From contig NC_085140.1 in the NCBI RefSeq assembly GCF_024139115.2, positions 236,098,371 through 236,162,370 of the forward strand: a DNA stretch of 64,000 bases, read 5' to 3'. Under the pieces are notes generated by a model. That model was not told the origin of the DNA. It saw only the letters and a list, made by a program, of their open reading frames with translations, and did no database searches. Position 1 is the first letter of the stretch. Each line of letters begins with the position of its first letter. Shown here one piece after another: positions 42,101 through 57,100 of the stretch. Made by a program: the position numbers and the translations under genes. This DNA comes from Armigeres subalbatus. Lineage: Eukaryota > Arthropoda > Insecta > Diptera > Culicidae.

Positions 42101-45100
42101 CATTGACGCTTTTGTTGTTTTTCCCAAATGAAATCTGGTTGAAACCCCTTCAAAGCATACGGCAAGCAAAGAGGCACAGCTGAGCTCTTGAACGTTATCC
42201 AAAGCAGCAAAAGATATTACTTCTTCGATCACGGAGCTTTGAATCAGACTGACATTGACCTTTGGCAGCACAATCAATCCTTGTAGCTGGGTCGAAATGC
42301 TTTCCTCGTATACATCTGTAAGAACTGGCCCACCGGGCCCTTGCAAGTTACGTTCAGCTGTAGAACGTTTTGAATTCGAGTGAACTTGTGACCAATAGCT
42401 CAATGATTGATCACGCTTCAGTATGTTGACGGCTTCAACCTTGCGCACGCAAGAGGCGTGAACATCGTTGATTATTGTCAGCGGGTGCAACGTGGACAAG
42501 GTTGGAATCAGTGACTCTATCATTCTGAAAAAAAGGAAAAAAATATATTACTGTCAATGAACCAAAACAATAAATCATTTTGATTATACAAGAATTGAAA
42601 AATATATTTATTTCAAGCTAACATCAGACAAAACATTTTAGGGTTACTGCTCAACGACTTCAGGGCATAGTTCCTATGTTCATCCCATCAAATACAAAGC
42701 AATGGAAAAAATCTTGATGTTTCCAATTTTTGTTATTTTTTTTTCAGCAGTGTGCACGCATATTAGCAGAAATAAGCAACGATATCGGTGCTGTATCTTT
42801 GTATTTGCGATTAGATGAAAGAGATGTAAGTGGGTACAAATTTCCTATAAATTCGTGCTTGTATAAAGCAACACTAATCGAATGTATTATTGGGAATAGT
42901 CGAAACTGATAAATCTCACATTATCTCTTCTCCTAGAATAAGCGTAAGTGAGCGAAATATAAGAAGTAATAAGTGAGCAAAATCTAAGAAAATTTAAAAT
43001 GTTGATTTTATAAACATTTTGGAACAGCCATTTTGGCTTGATGTCATCCCATTCTATCCAATACCCTTCCGCATCACATTAGAAATTATTAAGTAGGCTC
43101 TGCTTGTTTAAATGTCAAAAGCAGACAATGACGATCTGTTGTCTCAGGATTTGTTTATGAAAGAAGCATGAATTTATTATATTTACTATTGTTTATACAC
43201 ATATATTTGAGTCCACGATTATCATGTTTCCGGTCTTCAGTTCAAAATAATAGAAAACAACCGATCGAGAGCAACTATAGGAAAAATTCTGATCGTTTTC
43301 ATGATGACAGCTACGTGTACAGTGCAGATTATGCCGATAGTGAAGCCAGTGTCTACGAGAAAAATACGGATTCGGATAGTCTTCAGACCTCGCGGGCACA
43401 AAAACGTTCGAGTTCTGAGACACTCGGTGATATAGTAGATCTGACTAGTTTCAGCGATGCAGAAGTATCTCTGGCATTATCTATGCTTACGGAACGCGAA
43501 CTTGATCATCTAGATCAGTTGATGAGCGATGATCGAAATGACGTCGACGAGATGATGGCAAAACGAGAGACAAACGCTGAGAAAAAGAAACGAGAATGCC
43601 AGGGCGAATCATGCAATGAATCTTCGGAAAACGAACAAGCTAGATTTTCTAGAGACGTAAATTCCGAAAACAACCAGATCGCCTCATTTAGATCTTGGTT
43701 CTCAAAAAGCAAGACTACAAAAATAACTAAAAGACCCACAAGGAAGACCGTTAGAACAACTAAAAGACCTTCGGTTCGAACTACACACCGAAAAACAGTG
43801 ACCAAGCCAACCAGAAGACGATCCACGGCCATAACCAATAGAGGACACACAAGACAAATGCTTTTAAGTAACAACAACGACATTCTGCGTTATGGAAGCA
43901 ATGATGGCATTAGAGAAATCATAGATAAAAATGTGAAGAACAAGATAGATTTGCTAACAAATAAAATTAAAAAGAGAGGTTATTTATAGACATAATTGCC
44001 AGGAAAAGTTATAAGCAGTTTCTTGATAATTTCAGCAGATGAAACACATTCATCGGCAAATAAGCGCTACAATCAAGATTTTGTCATCCGACGAAAAAGA
44101 AATTCCATATCCCCGGAATTTGCTGGAACCCTGGATGACTCCTTTCCGCACCCTAACCGAGAGACGGGTCCATTTCATGAACCACTGGGACCCCTTATCC
44201 GCGTTAAGCGAATTCTTTCTGGAGTATAGCATCTTCTGGTTGCTGCTAGTGTATTGTATTCTATTTTATATCTGTATTTGTGTATGTCAATAGACCTTTT
44301 TTAGAAATCAAATTGTGTTGAATTAATTGTAAATTAATGATACCTAAAAGGCGAGGAAATAGCAACAGATAGGATAGCTACACTCATTTTGTTCTGGTTT
44401 CGATACATTGATGTAAGAACTACATTGTTTGGCAAGGCTGATCTCATTAACTGTATATGAGCAAATCGGACCACCTTCCTTCTCGCCAGTGAGAAAAGGG
44501 CAGTTTACATGCTGATTCTCTTCACTTCTTATTCAAATGGAAGCTTGGCAGAAGGAAGTCGATCGATTTACATTGTCCCAAAATTGGCCCGGCTTGCTTT
44601 AAAAATCCGCTTCTATAATTAACACTAGGATTCATTCGTTCAGAAAAGTTCAGGAGCTTCGGCTAATGCCACTACTGACTTCCGTCCCGTAAACCCGTGG
44701 TAGAGCATTGGGCGGCCTAATCCAGCCGTCAAGCATACCCAACCAGATAGGTTTACCGTCAAACGGGGTGACTTGCAACACTTTTCAAGTTTCTCTCTCA
44801 ATAATACTGAATTCAAAGGATTTATTCATTCTACTAGCACATGATACTTTTAATGTGTCCTAATATTAGTGATTAGACATATAATCAGACATATACTTAC
44901 TTACTTGATACTTGATGGGCAAGTAAGTAAGTATATGTCTTATTATATGTATAATCACTAATATTAGGACACATTAAAAGTATCATGTGCTAGTAGAATG
45001 AATAAATTCTTTGAATTCAGAATTATTGAGAATTATTGAAACAGACATATAACAATAATAAAAATATGAAAATAATATCAAAATGATAGGTGTTGCAAGC

Positions 45101-48100
45101 CATCCCTACTCCGGGGTGACTTGCAACACTTCATCGAATTCAATCATAACATGTTAATCAACTTCATCCTGGGTCATTCTTCATCACTGTCAATGGCTGG
45201 CCTTACTTGAGGGATCTCCCTCCCCTCATTCCGATTTTTTTACGATTTCAACGGATCGATTGATATTTTGAAGTCATCGGTTTTGAAAGTACTTTATGTC
45301 GGTTTAATAATGGTATGCACCACCCTGGATAGTTGTTTTTAAAACGGTTTTTCCTTTCTTTCTACGCCATCTAAATTCCAACGATTATTTAAGATCATTA
45401 TTTTGAAAAGGCATTTCCGCAGCAAGCAGTAAAACATCCACAAGTGATTGATCTTCTTGGAGATTCAACACTGTTTGACCACCGTAAGTCTTAGTTTTAA
45501 TGTTTTCTGTATTAGGATAATGTAAAATTGTTGTTAGGGACAAATCGTACCGCAAAGCGGCTTCCCGGAAAACAATTTGTTTTTTTTTAACTTCTACCGC
45601 TGCCTTCATCAAAGTTTTCTTTGAAAAATTAACATACATGCGACTTCCTGCAGGTTTCTTGTACTTTCGCGGCATGATAAAGGAATTCTGTAACATAAAA
45701 TCAATGCTAGTTTGAAAAAAATGTTTAAAAACTGAATCAGCAGTTTTTGAAAAATAAACTATCGTGTATCAGCTGTTGCAGGGGGACAAATTAAAAAAAA
45801 AAGTTGATATTTGAAAAAAAAAATTATTATTATTTTATAGTTTTTTTGCGGAATTACATACCTAATTAGGTACTGTAACTGGATTATTACTACTGTAATT
45901 AAAATTATTTTCAATTTGCAACACGAACTTACGATTTATGACGTTCGACTTATTTTAGAAGGTTTGAATCGACAATATTAAAACCCATCGAATGCATTCT
46001 GATTATGATTATGATGGTCAATATTAGTCATATTTCAAATAGCGACCATGATTTGCTAGATATATAATTTATCTACAAACTACCGTGGTATAGCAGCCTT
46101 GTGTGCCACATCAAAACTATTCGAGCTTATTGTTCTGGACTTTATCAAGCACAATTGCATTGACTATGTTTCACGGGACCAGCATGGATTCGTAGCGAAA
46201 CGATCAACTTCGACGAACCTTGTTGCATACACATCGCTTATCATCAAGTCCATGGAAGCACACAAACAGGTGGATGCAATATACACAGATTTCTCAGCTG
46301 CGTTTGACACAATCAACCACAAAATTATGATTGCTAAGTTGGAACGTCTTGGAATTTCTGGATCACTCTTGGACTGGCTTAATTCCTACATGAACGGTCG
46401 CTCTATGTCGGTTAAAATAGGAGAAGCTACCTCTGTACCATTTCTCGTTGCTTCTGGTGTTCCACAAGGTAGTCATATTGGGCCTTTCCTATTTTTACTT
46501 TACTTAAACGATGTTAACCTTCAACTCAAATGCCAAAAATCTTCATACGCTGATGATTTTAAACTTTCCTACGTAGTAAGCGGTCTCCAGGATGCTGCTA
46601 CTCTGCTAAATGAGATCGATAACTTTAAAAACTGGTGCACCATCAATCGTATGTATTTGAACCCTTCTAAATGCTCGGTTATATCGTTCACAAGAAAGCA
46701 CTCTACTGTTTGTTTTGATTACTCGATAGAGGGTAAATCTATAAATAGGGTTTCGTCCATCAAAGACCTAGGCGTTATTTTGGATACGAAATTGAACTTT
46801 AAAGAACACATTGGTTACATTACTTCTAAAGCGTCTAAGACCTTAGGGTTCATTTTTCGCACGACTAAATACTTCAAAGATATTCACTGTCTGAAAATTT
46901 TGTTCTGTTCATTAGTTCGTTCCACACTCGAATATTAAGTTGTCATATGGGCCCCTTATTACGCAAATGGAATTCAACTAATTGAATCCATACAGCGTAA
47001 ATATGATCGTTATGCTCTCCGTCATCTCCCCTGGAACGACCCAATCAACCTTCCCAGATATCAAGATAGATGCATGTTGATTGATCTCCAGCTTCTAGAA
47101 GACCGCCGGAATATCATCAAGGCCTGCTTTGTTGCAGATGTGTTGCAGTCCCATGTAGATTGTCCTAGTGTTTTACATTCTTTCAATATTGGCATACAAC
47201 GACGCCCTCTCCGTTCGTATCAGTTGCTCCGTATTCCTTCGTACTAACTACAGTTTCAACGAACCTGTCGCAAATATGTTTCGTTTATTCAATCGCTGTT
47301 ATCATGTCTTTGACTTCAACTTGTCTCGTTCTCTTGTGAAAATGAAGTTTAATTATATATTTAAGGGAAACTGATAAACTTGTTAAAATTGTCTCTCAAT
47401 GTATTTATTATTGTACTATAGTTTAAGTGTAGTTTATGTCATTAATTATTTAGTTAGTAAGACCATCATTTGGAATGTATGCATTTGTATTCTGTTGATG
47501 AGAAAATATGAGGAGGTTTTGCGCCCATTTGAGAGAGAGCCTAAGTTAGCTCTACTCAAATGGGCTTTTCCCTGCTCCTAAATAAATAAATAAATAAATA
47601 AATAAATTAAAAAAAAAATCTATGGTGCAAAATCAATTTCTGTATCCGGTATCTGTCCCCCGGGTCCGGACATCGCGTTTTTTTCATGTGATCAAATAGC
47701 CATCCTTCACACCTGTTATGTTAAACTTACTTCAATTCAGTTATTTTTTCTTACAGAGGTATCAGAAAGCTATAGAAATAAGCAGAAACAAAAATTGAAG
47801 ATGTCATTGAAAATAGAGGGAATTTTGAGTAGGATGTAAGAAATTGAGCTAGATAGACAAAAAAGCTCTACTAACACGTGTTAAGACTCTACTAGACAGC
47901 TACAACAGTTCCTCCACTTTATTAAATTTATTATCAACCGTATTTTAGATCACAACCGTATTTTAGATCTATGTTTTGCCAGTGATCAAGAATATGCTTT
48001 GTCCGTAGTTCTCCTGCATTTACTCCTCTGGTTGCTCATTACTCTCCACAGCTTCTTTTGCTTATTTAAGGTCAACTTTCCCAAAGAACCCATATTGTTT

Positions 48101-51100
48101 GACGCCTCTAAGTATTTTTAAAAGTTAAGACAAAAATCGAAAAAGTGATGTTTTTTTAAGATTGGCCCGATTTTAAACGAAGATCGGGTGTTCAGGCCGG
48201 TTCATACGTGCAACACTTTTTCGGTTTTTGTTTTCGATTTTAAAAATAGTTAGAGTCCTCAAAAAATATGGGTTCTTTGGGAATGTTGACCTTAAATAAG
48301 CAAGAGAATAGACTGATACAATAAACCGAGATACAATTTTTGACGGGAAAGTTCTATTAGGCACCTTTATCGAAAAAATATTTGGTAGGCGTAGTAGCGT
48401 ATACTTTTGTGCACATTTGGTACCAAATAGTTTTTCCATCGCTACCAATTAATGCTGCTCGAAATAGTGACTTTAGTAACCAACGTTGACAAAAAAAGAG
48501 ACCAAATAGTGACTTTCAGTCAATGCCAAGAGAACTCATAACCTAAAAACTCATGTACTACGATTTGAATCAAAATATGCATGATTCGAATCATTCATAT
48601 GACTCACCTTAGGATTTTTGTGTATTCTCGCTTCGATTGATTTTTCGGTAAATAAGTTAAATGAAGCGATTATGCATGAAAAAGCTTCTTTAAAATTTTA
48701 AACGAGTTTACTTGCGCGTGAGAACCTGACGAATAAGATTTGGAATGATTTTATAAGTCACACTTGTTATTGAAGAAAAAGTGATTAAAATTAAGTTTAA
48801 TATGTCGAGGTGAATCGGTCTAGTTGGATTCTCGATCCCATTCTGCTTACCGTACAATATGAATAGTGACATAGAATCTGGCCATCAAGTTATTATTGAA
48901 AGCTAATAAGCTGGCCAGGTTTGAGTAGCCATCGAGCAAGTAAGTGCAGTGCGTATTTTAGTCGTCGCGGAAAAAATGAAATATTTATTTGGTGTTCGGT
49001 GGCTCATGCGCATGTATTGCGCTTTGCTCCGGTCAAAACAGGCTCGATCTTCAATAGTTTGCAGTAGCTATCGAGCAAGAAAGTACATTGCGGAGTTCGT
49101 AATTGAACATGCTACGTACTGAACTCGGATTCGGGTGTTTAGTTAAAAAAAACCCAAACGTACAAACAAAAACATACACGCAAACCCACCAAACAGGCAC
49201 ACAAATATGTACGAGGAAAGCATGCCATAATGCCATGTATTCGTAATATTACAAATCTTTATATTTCCATAAAAAAATTTAAAATATTGAAACAATAATA
49301 ACTTACCTTTGCAAGCCCTCGAGCAATAGGGGGGTCAGCATCACGTCGACCTGTCCCTTGAATCGTATCACCACCGAATTTCGCGTGGCTGTCTCTCCTT
49401 GAGAGCTCAAAAACTCATTTTCATGTTCTTTGCTCTCCTGCTTTTCGAAGCTGCCCCGCACCATTACACTGGGGTCCCACGGATGTGGCTTTGGCAAGGT
49501 GGACATCCCCGACGTCGAAGTTTGCTGTTGACTGCTTCCATCGTAGCGGGATATAATTTTTACCTCCCGCCAATTGGAATAGTTATCGAAATGCGGGACC
49601 AGCCTACTCCCGATATAAACGAGGCCTCCGTCCTCGTTCTGCTGGAAAAGCGGCATTGAAAATGCATCCGCCCCTAGCGGAAGCGAGCAATGAGACCAAT
49701 TGGAGCATCGCACCTGAGCCAAATGGGTTACATAGCTGGCCATCAGTAGAGGTGAATCAACGATCGGACGATTGATTTGCATGTGCAGGTTAACCAAGGT
49801 GATGTCCTCTTGTGAGGAGAGAGCCGAGATGAAGGAGCTCGAAGAAAGAGAATGCGATTCGGACGAATCGTGTGGGTCCACCTGTAGAAAAAATGATCAA
49901 TTAGTAGATTTTTTTTTAATTACTGAAGCACTGCTATTTATATTGGCTGGATACGCGTTACTTGCTAACTATGAAGAAAAAGCATATTTTTACAGTAAAT
50001 TAAAGAAAGTTCATTATCAAATATTAATTGCTAAGCGTATTTTTAAATAGTTATTATCCTCAATGGAAACTATGTAAAATGTTCAATAGTTTGGTTACTA
50101 AGAGAACCTAACTTCGTTTCATTAATTGGGAGATATTTTGATCTCGAGATTCAAACAATATGAAGCTATATTCATCTATATGTACAACTGTCTCTCTTCT
50201 CTTGCATTTTTATTAGAAATACTAGTCTTATAACACCCGAACTAACCGGCGCCTGCTTTTTAACCATCTACGATCTACTGCGAAGCATCGCACACTACCT
50301 GATATTCCAACAAAGCCTCCTGGCAAGAAGATCGGATACGTCCCTTCCAAGAGGCTTGGAATTCTTCTTTCAAGAGCCTTGTAAGCCTCTCTCAAGATGC
50401 CCAGAAGCGTCCTTTCAAGATGTGCAAAATCCCCTTTTAAGAAGCTCAGAAGCCTCCGTTCAAGAGACTCGAAAACCTGCTTAATAGATTCGGAAGCCTT
50501 TTTTCTGGCTCGAAACCCGAGAAAAGTCTGAAAACACAACGAGAGAACAAAGAAAACACATTTTGAATTCGACATCAAATTGAAATCATAATTTGTTTTC
50601 AAATATGAATCATCATGATTGATTACATATGTTGATCTCATTTTGCTGTAGTTTTCTAAATTGTATGATCTGACATCAAACTGTGTACTTATTTTGTTAC
50701 CAATATCAAATTTAGTTTTCGATTTGCTCTCATCGATAGCAGGAATAGTTTTTGATTTGATGTCACAGTAAGATTTTTCTGCTATACATTTTGTTTCTTT
50801 AATCGTTAAAACGACCAAAAAGATATCAAATTAAGTAATCATATTCGGCGATTTCACAACATTAAAACGAGTTATCGTTTTGCTCTCAAGCTTTGCTCGG
50901 GAAGCTATATACTATTCTTTCCAACGTCAGCTAGAATCTTTTGCCAACTGATGCAATGGCAACCGTATGATAGTCAGTCTCGAATTAAAAATCCGGTTAG
51001 ATTCGACTCCCGAGCAAAGTCTGAAAACATAAGGAGAGCATATGAAAAACATATTTTGATATAGATATCAAATTGAAATCATAATTTGTTTTCAAACATG

Positions 51101-54100
51101 AATCATCATGACTGATTACATATTTTGATGTCTTTTTGCTGTTGATTTCTAAATTTTATGATATGACATCAAACTGTGTACTTATTTTGTTTTCGGAACC
51201 AATATCAAAATTAGTTTTCGATTTGCTCTCATCGATAGCAGTAATAGTTTTCGATTTGATGTCACAGTAAGATTTTTCTGCTATAGATTTTGATCTTTTA
51301 ACCGTTAAAACGACCAAAAGGATATCAACCTGAGTTATCAAAATTAGACGATTTCACAACAACAAAATTAGTTATCGATTTGCTCTCAAGCTTTGCTCGG
51401 GCTACACGCGGATTACCAGCATAGAACGTCTGCCTCATGTCAAAGACTTGATTCGTAATTCTAAATTTCCAACTGACGAACAAGATGCACATATTACATA
51501 ACTATTGTTGTTCCTAACACTTTCAATTCTACTTTTGAACGAACCACTATCACATTTAAAATCAAAGCAACGAGAAAACCTATTGAACGCGGTAGAAACT
51601 TTTTAAAAAGGATCGCTTTTTCCATAGGTTGTAGGCCTAAAAGGCAATGCAAGAGCGTTGGAAGAGCGAAGAGAGCGGGAGGGAGCCGAAAAACTAATAT
51701 TGCCTAAAATATTACATGCATCAATTTCTCCTATTATAACCTTTGGAAAATAGCTTCAGTTTTTGTACGTCGTGCTGATACAGTTTTCATATTTAAGAGT
51801 AAGCTCAGATTTTCATATGGGGGCAAGTTAATCGGGTCATTCCACAGGAGATACGCTAATGTACGTCGAATAAAGCGGCGTTGATTTTACACGTAGACTC
51901 CACGTAATATATAATAGGGGGACCATACAAAAGACGACAATTCAAGTATTGAACGAACCAATGAACAGTAAAGCAAGCGAGAACAATATGGATCACGAAA
52001 CGATTGACAAACTTTTGTGAAAAAACTTAGTTGATGATTTGCCTTTTAAACATTGGAAACCATATGTTGTATAAAGTAAACCCTCCACTGCCCAAGGCCG
52101 CCTTTAGACGGGGTAGGGGCCCTCCTTAGCCATGCGGTAAGACGCGCGGCTACAAAGCAAGACCATGCTGAGGATGGCTGGGTTCGATTCCCGGTGCCGG
52201 TCTAGACATTTTTCGGTTTGGAAATTGTCTCGACTTCCCTGGGCATAAAAGTATCATCATGTTAGCCTCATGGTATACGAGAGAGACGGTAAGATGGTAT
52301 ACACTTTAGAATGGTTTCAGTAAGAGCGTTGTGCTAAGAATATGCTGTTGAATCCAACTTACCCTAAGATTTCGCTTGAGAAACTATTGAAAACAATAAT
52401 TTTCCTTAATAAAATTGACTCATTTGTGCCTATAGTTGAGCAACTATACCAATAGTGGCGAGTCTCATTGGAAATCAATGGATAGAACCACTATGGGAAC
52501 CAACATTATTTTTTATCACCACTAAAGGATCAGTGTACCCATTAGTTGTGCAAGCATTTTTTGGTAGTTGTTGATGATAAATATCATCCTTCCCACTTTT
52601 GTTAGCAAATTTATAAGTTTATCTATCCAGTTTTCTGCGAGTGGTAATGGCCGCCAGCTTGCCTGCGGGTTAGTCTCTAATTTGACGTTTTTGGGGGTCA
52701 ACTGCACCCCCCGATCCGAGAATTCTGTGGCAGAATGTGGCATATAAGAAGGTGCTGATTAAGTGAATTCAAGCCTTCTTATGTACCACATTGATCAAAG
52801 TGCTTGAACGGTGGGTGCAGTTGACCTCCACAAACGTCAAATCAGAGACTAACCTGCAGGCATGCTGGCGGCCATTACCGCTCGCGGAATACTTGATTGG
52901 GTAAGATATTAAAGCTGAAAATTTCTCATCATAATCGACTTAAAAAATCGTTTGTGGATCTACTATAGTATACTAGACTCAAAATAGTGACCAAGTCACT
53001 AAAAAAATGACTTGCAGCCAGCCATGCTACTTTGATTATGTTGTGTACCTAATTTTCAATGAATCACACACTTTGAGCGTGGTTACAGCGGCACACTAGG
53101 AGTTAACTTTCAGAAATTAGTATGACGACATCTAAGGCTCGATGCCCACGTAGCGTCATTTCAACGCAGAGTGCACGTGGCGTCAAAAAGACGCAGGTGT
53201 GCATCGGGAAAAAGCGGTAACGCAGCGTCACCACACCGATGCACACCAGCGTTAAAAAACCGCTACGTGGGCATCGGCCCTAAGGGTCGATTTCTCAAAA
53301 TTAGGCACCCATATCGAACAAATATTTGGTAAGCGTAGTAGCGGACACCTTCCTGCATAACCGGTACCAAATAGTTTTTCATGAAAAGTTCTTAATTTTG
53401 AGGATTCTCGCGTTATATGTCTTTCGCCATACACATTTCTGGCGGTTAACGTTAAATGCTGGCTATTAGCGCATATACGATAGGGCCTGGATGCTGACAG
53501 CGGTGGGTTGAAAACCAGCCACTGTCAATAATTCATTGTTCAGATTTCGAAAGGTTTTTTTTATGTCGATCAATAATATGAACTTCAATGCATGTGGTTT
53601 AAATTTAATTTTCAAAATGCTACACAATATGTAATTAAAAATTGAGTTTTTTTTGTTTCTCCGTGTTTTCGCTCGTATACCTTTGAAGAGTGTAATATTC
53701 GTAATAGGGCACTGCACGGACTGCTTTGTCTCTTTCTCGCTGCAAAGAAATTAGAAAACAACAATAAACGTAAACGTCAAAATGTATAATGAACGAAAGA
53801 GAAAGAGATGTTTCCGTGCAGTGCCCTATTTGATATTTTTCACAACTAAACTTATTGAATAGAACACGCTCGTTCGGCTGAACTCAAATTTTGGTCGATT
53901 TAACTCAAATTAATTCAAACTCTGAGTAACTGAGTTTTATGAATTTGAGTGACTGTTACCCAAATAAATATAAATAAGTGGGAAACTCAAAATTGAGTTC
54001 ACCGTGAAAATTTCTTAAAAATGGCGAAGTCCGGATGCTGAAGATAATCAGAAATCATATTCAATTATAAAACGTGAGTTAAATACAACTTGTTTAAACG

Positions 54101-57100
54101 CTAAATTTAAATACTATTCTCTTCTTCTTTAATTATTAAATTTGCAGATATGTTGAACGATAAATAGAACAGAGATTGAAATGAAGACAAAACAATCTGG
54201 AGAGTGCGTTTCTTTTCGGTAAGTTTGGAAGTATTCAATTAAGTTTGAACCCGGAATGGGGGACTGCAGTTCGATTTTTATCGCAATCCATTCTTTATAT
54301 GTGAAGGTTATATCCAGTTTTCCGCGAGCGGTAATGGCCGGCAGTTTGCCTGCGGGTTAGTCTCTGACTTGACATTTCTGGAGGTCAACTGCACCCACCG
54401 CTCCGAGAATACTGACCAATAAAAGAAGTGGCTGATTAAGTGAATTCAATCCTTTTTATATACCACATTGATCACAATGCTCGAACGGTGGGTGCAGTTG
54501 ACCTCCAGAAATGTCAAATCAGAGACTAACCCGCAGGCAAGCTGGCGGCCATTACCGCTCGCGGAAAACTAGATTGGTGATTGGTCTCCTCTAATCGCTT
54601 TCACAAAGCGGGCCATATCCGCCAGTGATGCTTCTTCTTCTTATAGGCATTACATCCCCACACTGGGACAGAGCCGCCTCGCAGCTTAGGGATCGTTCAA
54701 AAATTACGTCCATCGTTTTTCGGCATTTTCAACCCGCTCCCCCCTCTTGTCACAATCTGTCACAAATCACTAACCCCCTCCCTCCCCCTGTACGTACAAC
54801 AGTAATGTATATAATGTTTCGTCTTCTTCGTGCACTATTTTTACAAGAAACTTTTGAGAATTAACTCCCTTAATAGCAAATTTAAATATATTTTTGCTAA
54901 TCAAATTGTTTCTAAGATGTAATTAAGTACTTTTTATTGTCGGACGTAACAAAAGTCGATACCCCCCCTCTCCCCCTGTCACAAACTGTCACAAATTCTA
55001 GACCCCCTCCACCCCCTCAAACCTTGGACGTAATTTTTGAACAACCCCTTAGTGTTCATTAAGCACTTCCACAGTTATTAACTGCGAGGTTTCTAAGCCA
55101 AGTTACCATTTTTGCATTCGTATATCATGACTCATGAGGCTAACATGATGATACTTGTATGCCCAGGGAAGTCGAGACCCAATCCGAAAATTGTCTAAAC
55201 CGGCACCGGGAATCGAACCCAGCATGATCTTGCTTTGAAGCCGCGCGTCTTACCGCACGGCTAAGGAGGGTCCACCAGTAATGGTTGCGCAGCATTTTCC
55301 GGAAAAAGAAATGCCAAAGTACTTTTTACCGTCATTTCACTGCACATTTTAACTGTTGGCACAAAATAAAGCACAGAAAACAAACGCACGAGTGACCAAT
55401 ACGTCTATCCACATCGAGATGTGATCGTCCACTAGAGGCACTTATCTTGATCCGCTTTGTTTGCAATAAGTTGCATTCGACGGGGAATCCATTGTTTCCT
55501 ATTGAAAATTGACCAGATCGGACTATGGGATCAAAAGTTATGGCCAAAATACGATTTATATACAAAAAAACACGCTAAGAAATTCTTACTCAAATTTTTT
55601 TAGTATATCTAATGTACGAGAAAGGCACAAACACCGCTAGGTGGATCAATCAGGTTTTGTTATATGTTGTGGGCCTGTTACACTGGCCTCCTGTGAGCAC
55701 GCTTGTTGATGTTAGCAAAAAGAAGCGACGAGATTGGTGCCATATTTCTTTGTTTTGCGATGAGATAAATATAGGTCCAGTGAGATGAAAAACGGAACAG
55801 TTGATTGTTGAAAAATCAAAAAAGGATGAATAGATTCAAGAAATTATTTCATTTCATCAAACTCAAAAACACAATTCTAAAAAAAATCAAAATTTGAAAT
55901 TGATGAAACCACAAATTGAAAATGTGTATTGCCCAAAACGTGTTTAGACCGATTTTAGACAACCCAAATATAAATAATAAATGAAAGGTTACATAATAGT
56001 CGGATTTAGGATGCTTGAAACATTCCAAGTCGCGGTTGATTGCATTCGGGTCATTTTTCAGTCATCTTGAAACTAGATTTGTTATAAGTTTTTAAGCAGT
56101 TACAGGGTCTTTGAATTGTAACCTGAGACGAGACCTGCAAAGACGCTGCTTCTTCTCTCTTGTTTTGACACTTGTTCTTCTTTTCATCACAGTTGACCAT
56201 CGAGTTTCAACTGTTTAGTCAAGTTTCACAGATTGTAACCATAACATTGAACTGTCATAAGTACTTAGTCACAATAAAGTTTTTAATTAGTTACCGAAAG
56301 ACTATCTGAATAGTAGTTGCCAAGTAACAAAAACATCACAATAATTTCATGATATATAGCGAGAGAGCCTCCATCCTTATTTGAATTTCTAACACCATTG
56401 ATGTCTGGTGCAGAGATACTGCACATGTACACTTTTTTGTATATTCACTAATTTGCAATAAGCCATTTTATGAGACGTTTCGCGGTGGCCCGTTTATTTA
56501 CTTCTAATGTTTTGTTTTGGTATGGTTCTGCGTGAACATTTCGTTTGGAGAAAAATATATTAAGCTCGTTTAGTGGAATGTATTAAACCGTCTAAGACGA
56601 ATTAAGTACTGTCCATTTAATTCCACCAGTTAATTTTCGTTATCTTTGCAGATACGTATTTCGACCACAACTGTGTGGTCGTCTTCAGTGTCTTGTACTT
56701 GACTCGACTTTTTCGTTTGGTCCGAACACAAAATAATGTTTGTAACGTTTTACTTTTCATTCGTGTTTTCTTCAGCATTTCATGCTTAGAATGCAATGGT
56801 ATGAATTATCTAATGATACATTTTAAGAATCATATGAAAAACTATGTTCTAAAACCCTGGTAGACGAAAAGTAAAACAGGCAGAATTGATGATGGGACCC
56901 ATCGGAATGTTCGGTGCGAAATTACCAAACAAACGGGCTCCCACTAATTGTCAAAGTAGATAAACACGAAAAAAACAGCTATTTCGATCTGTCTCATAAA
57001 ATGCCTTATTGAATTTTATAATAAAAAAATAAAACAATGCGAATTATTCCAAAAGTTGCCAAACGTCAACAAAGTGAGTTACCCTGAAACATCAATAGCT

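Noticed and set aside
44039..44293. Plus-strand frame with a hydrophobic C-terminus, possible small membrane protein
   Set aside because: It overlaps the second exon of the nested gene in another frame and its start codon has no upstream support; the spliced frame with dibasic sites explains the region better.
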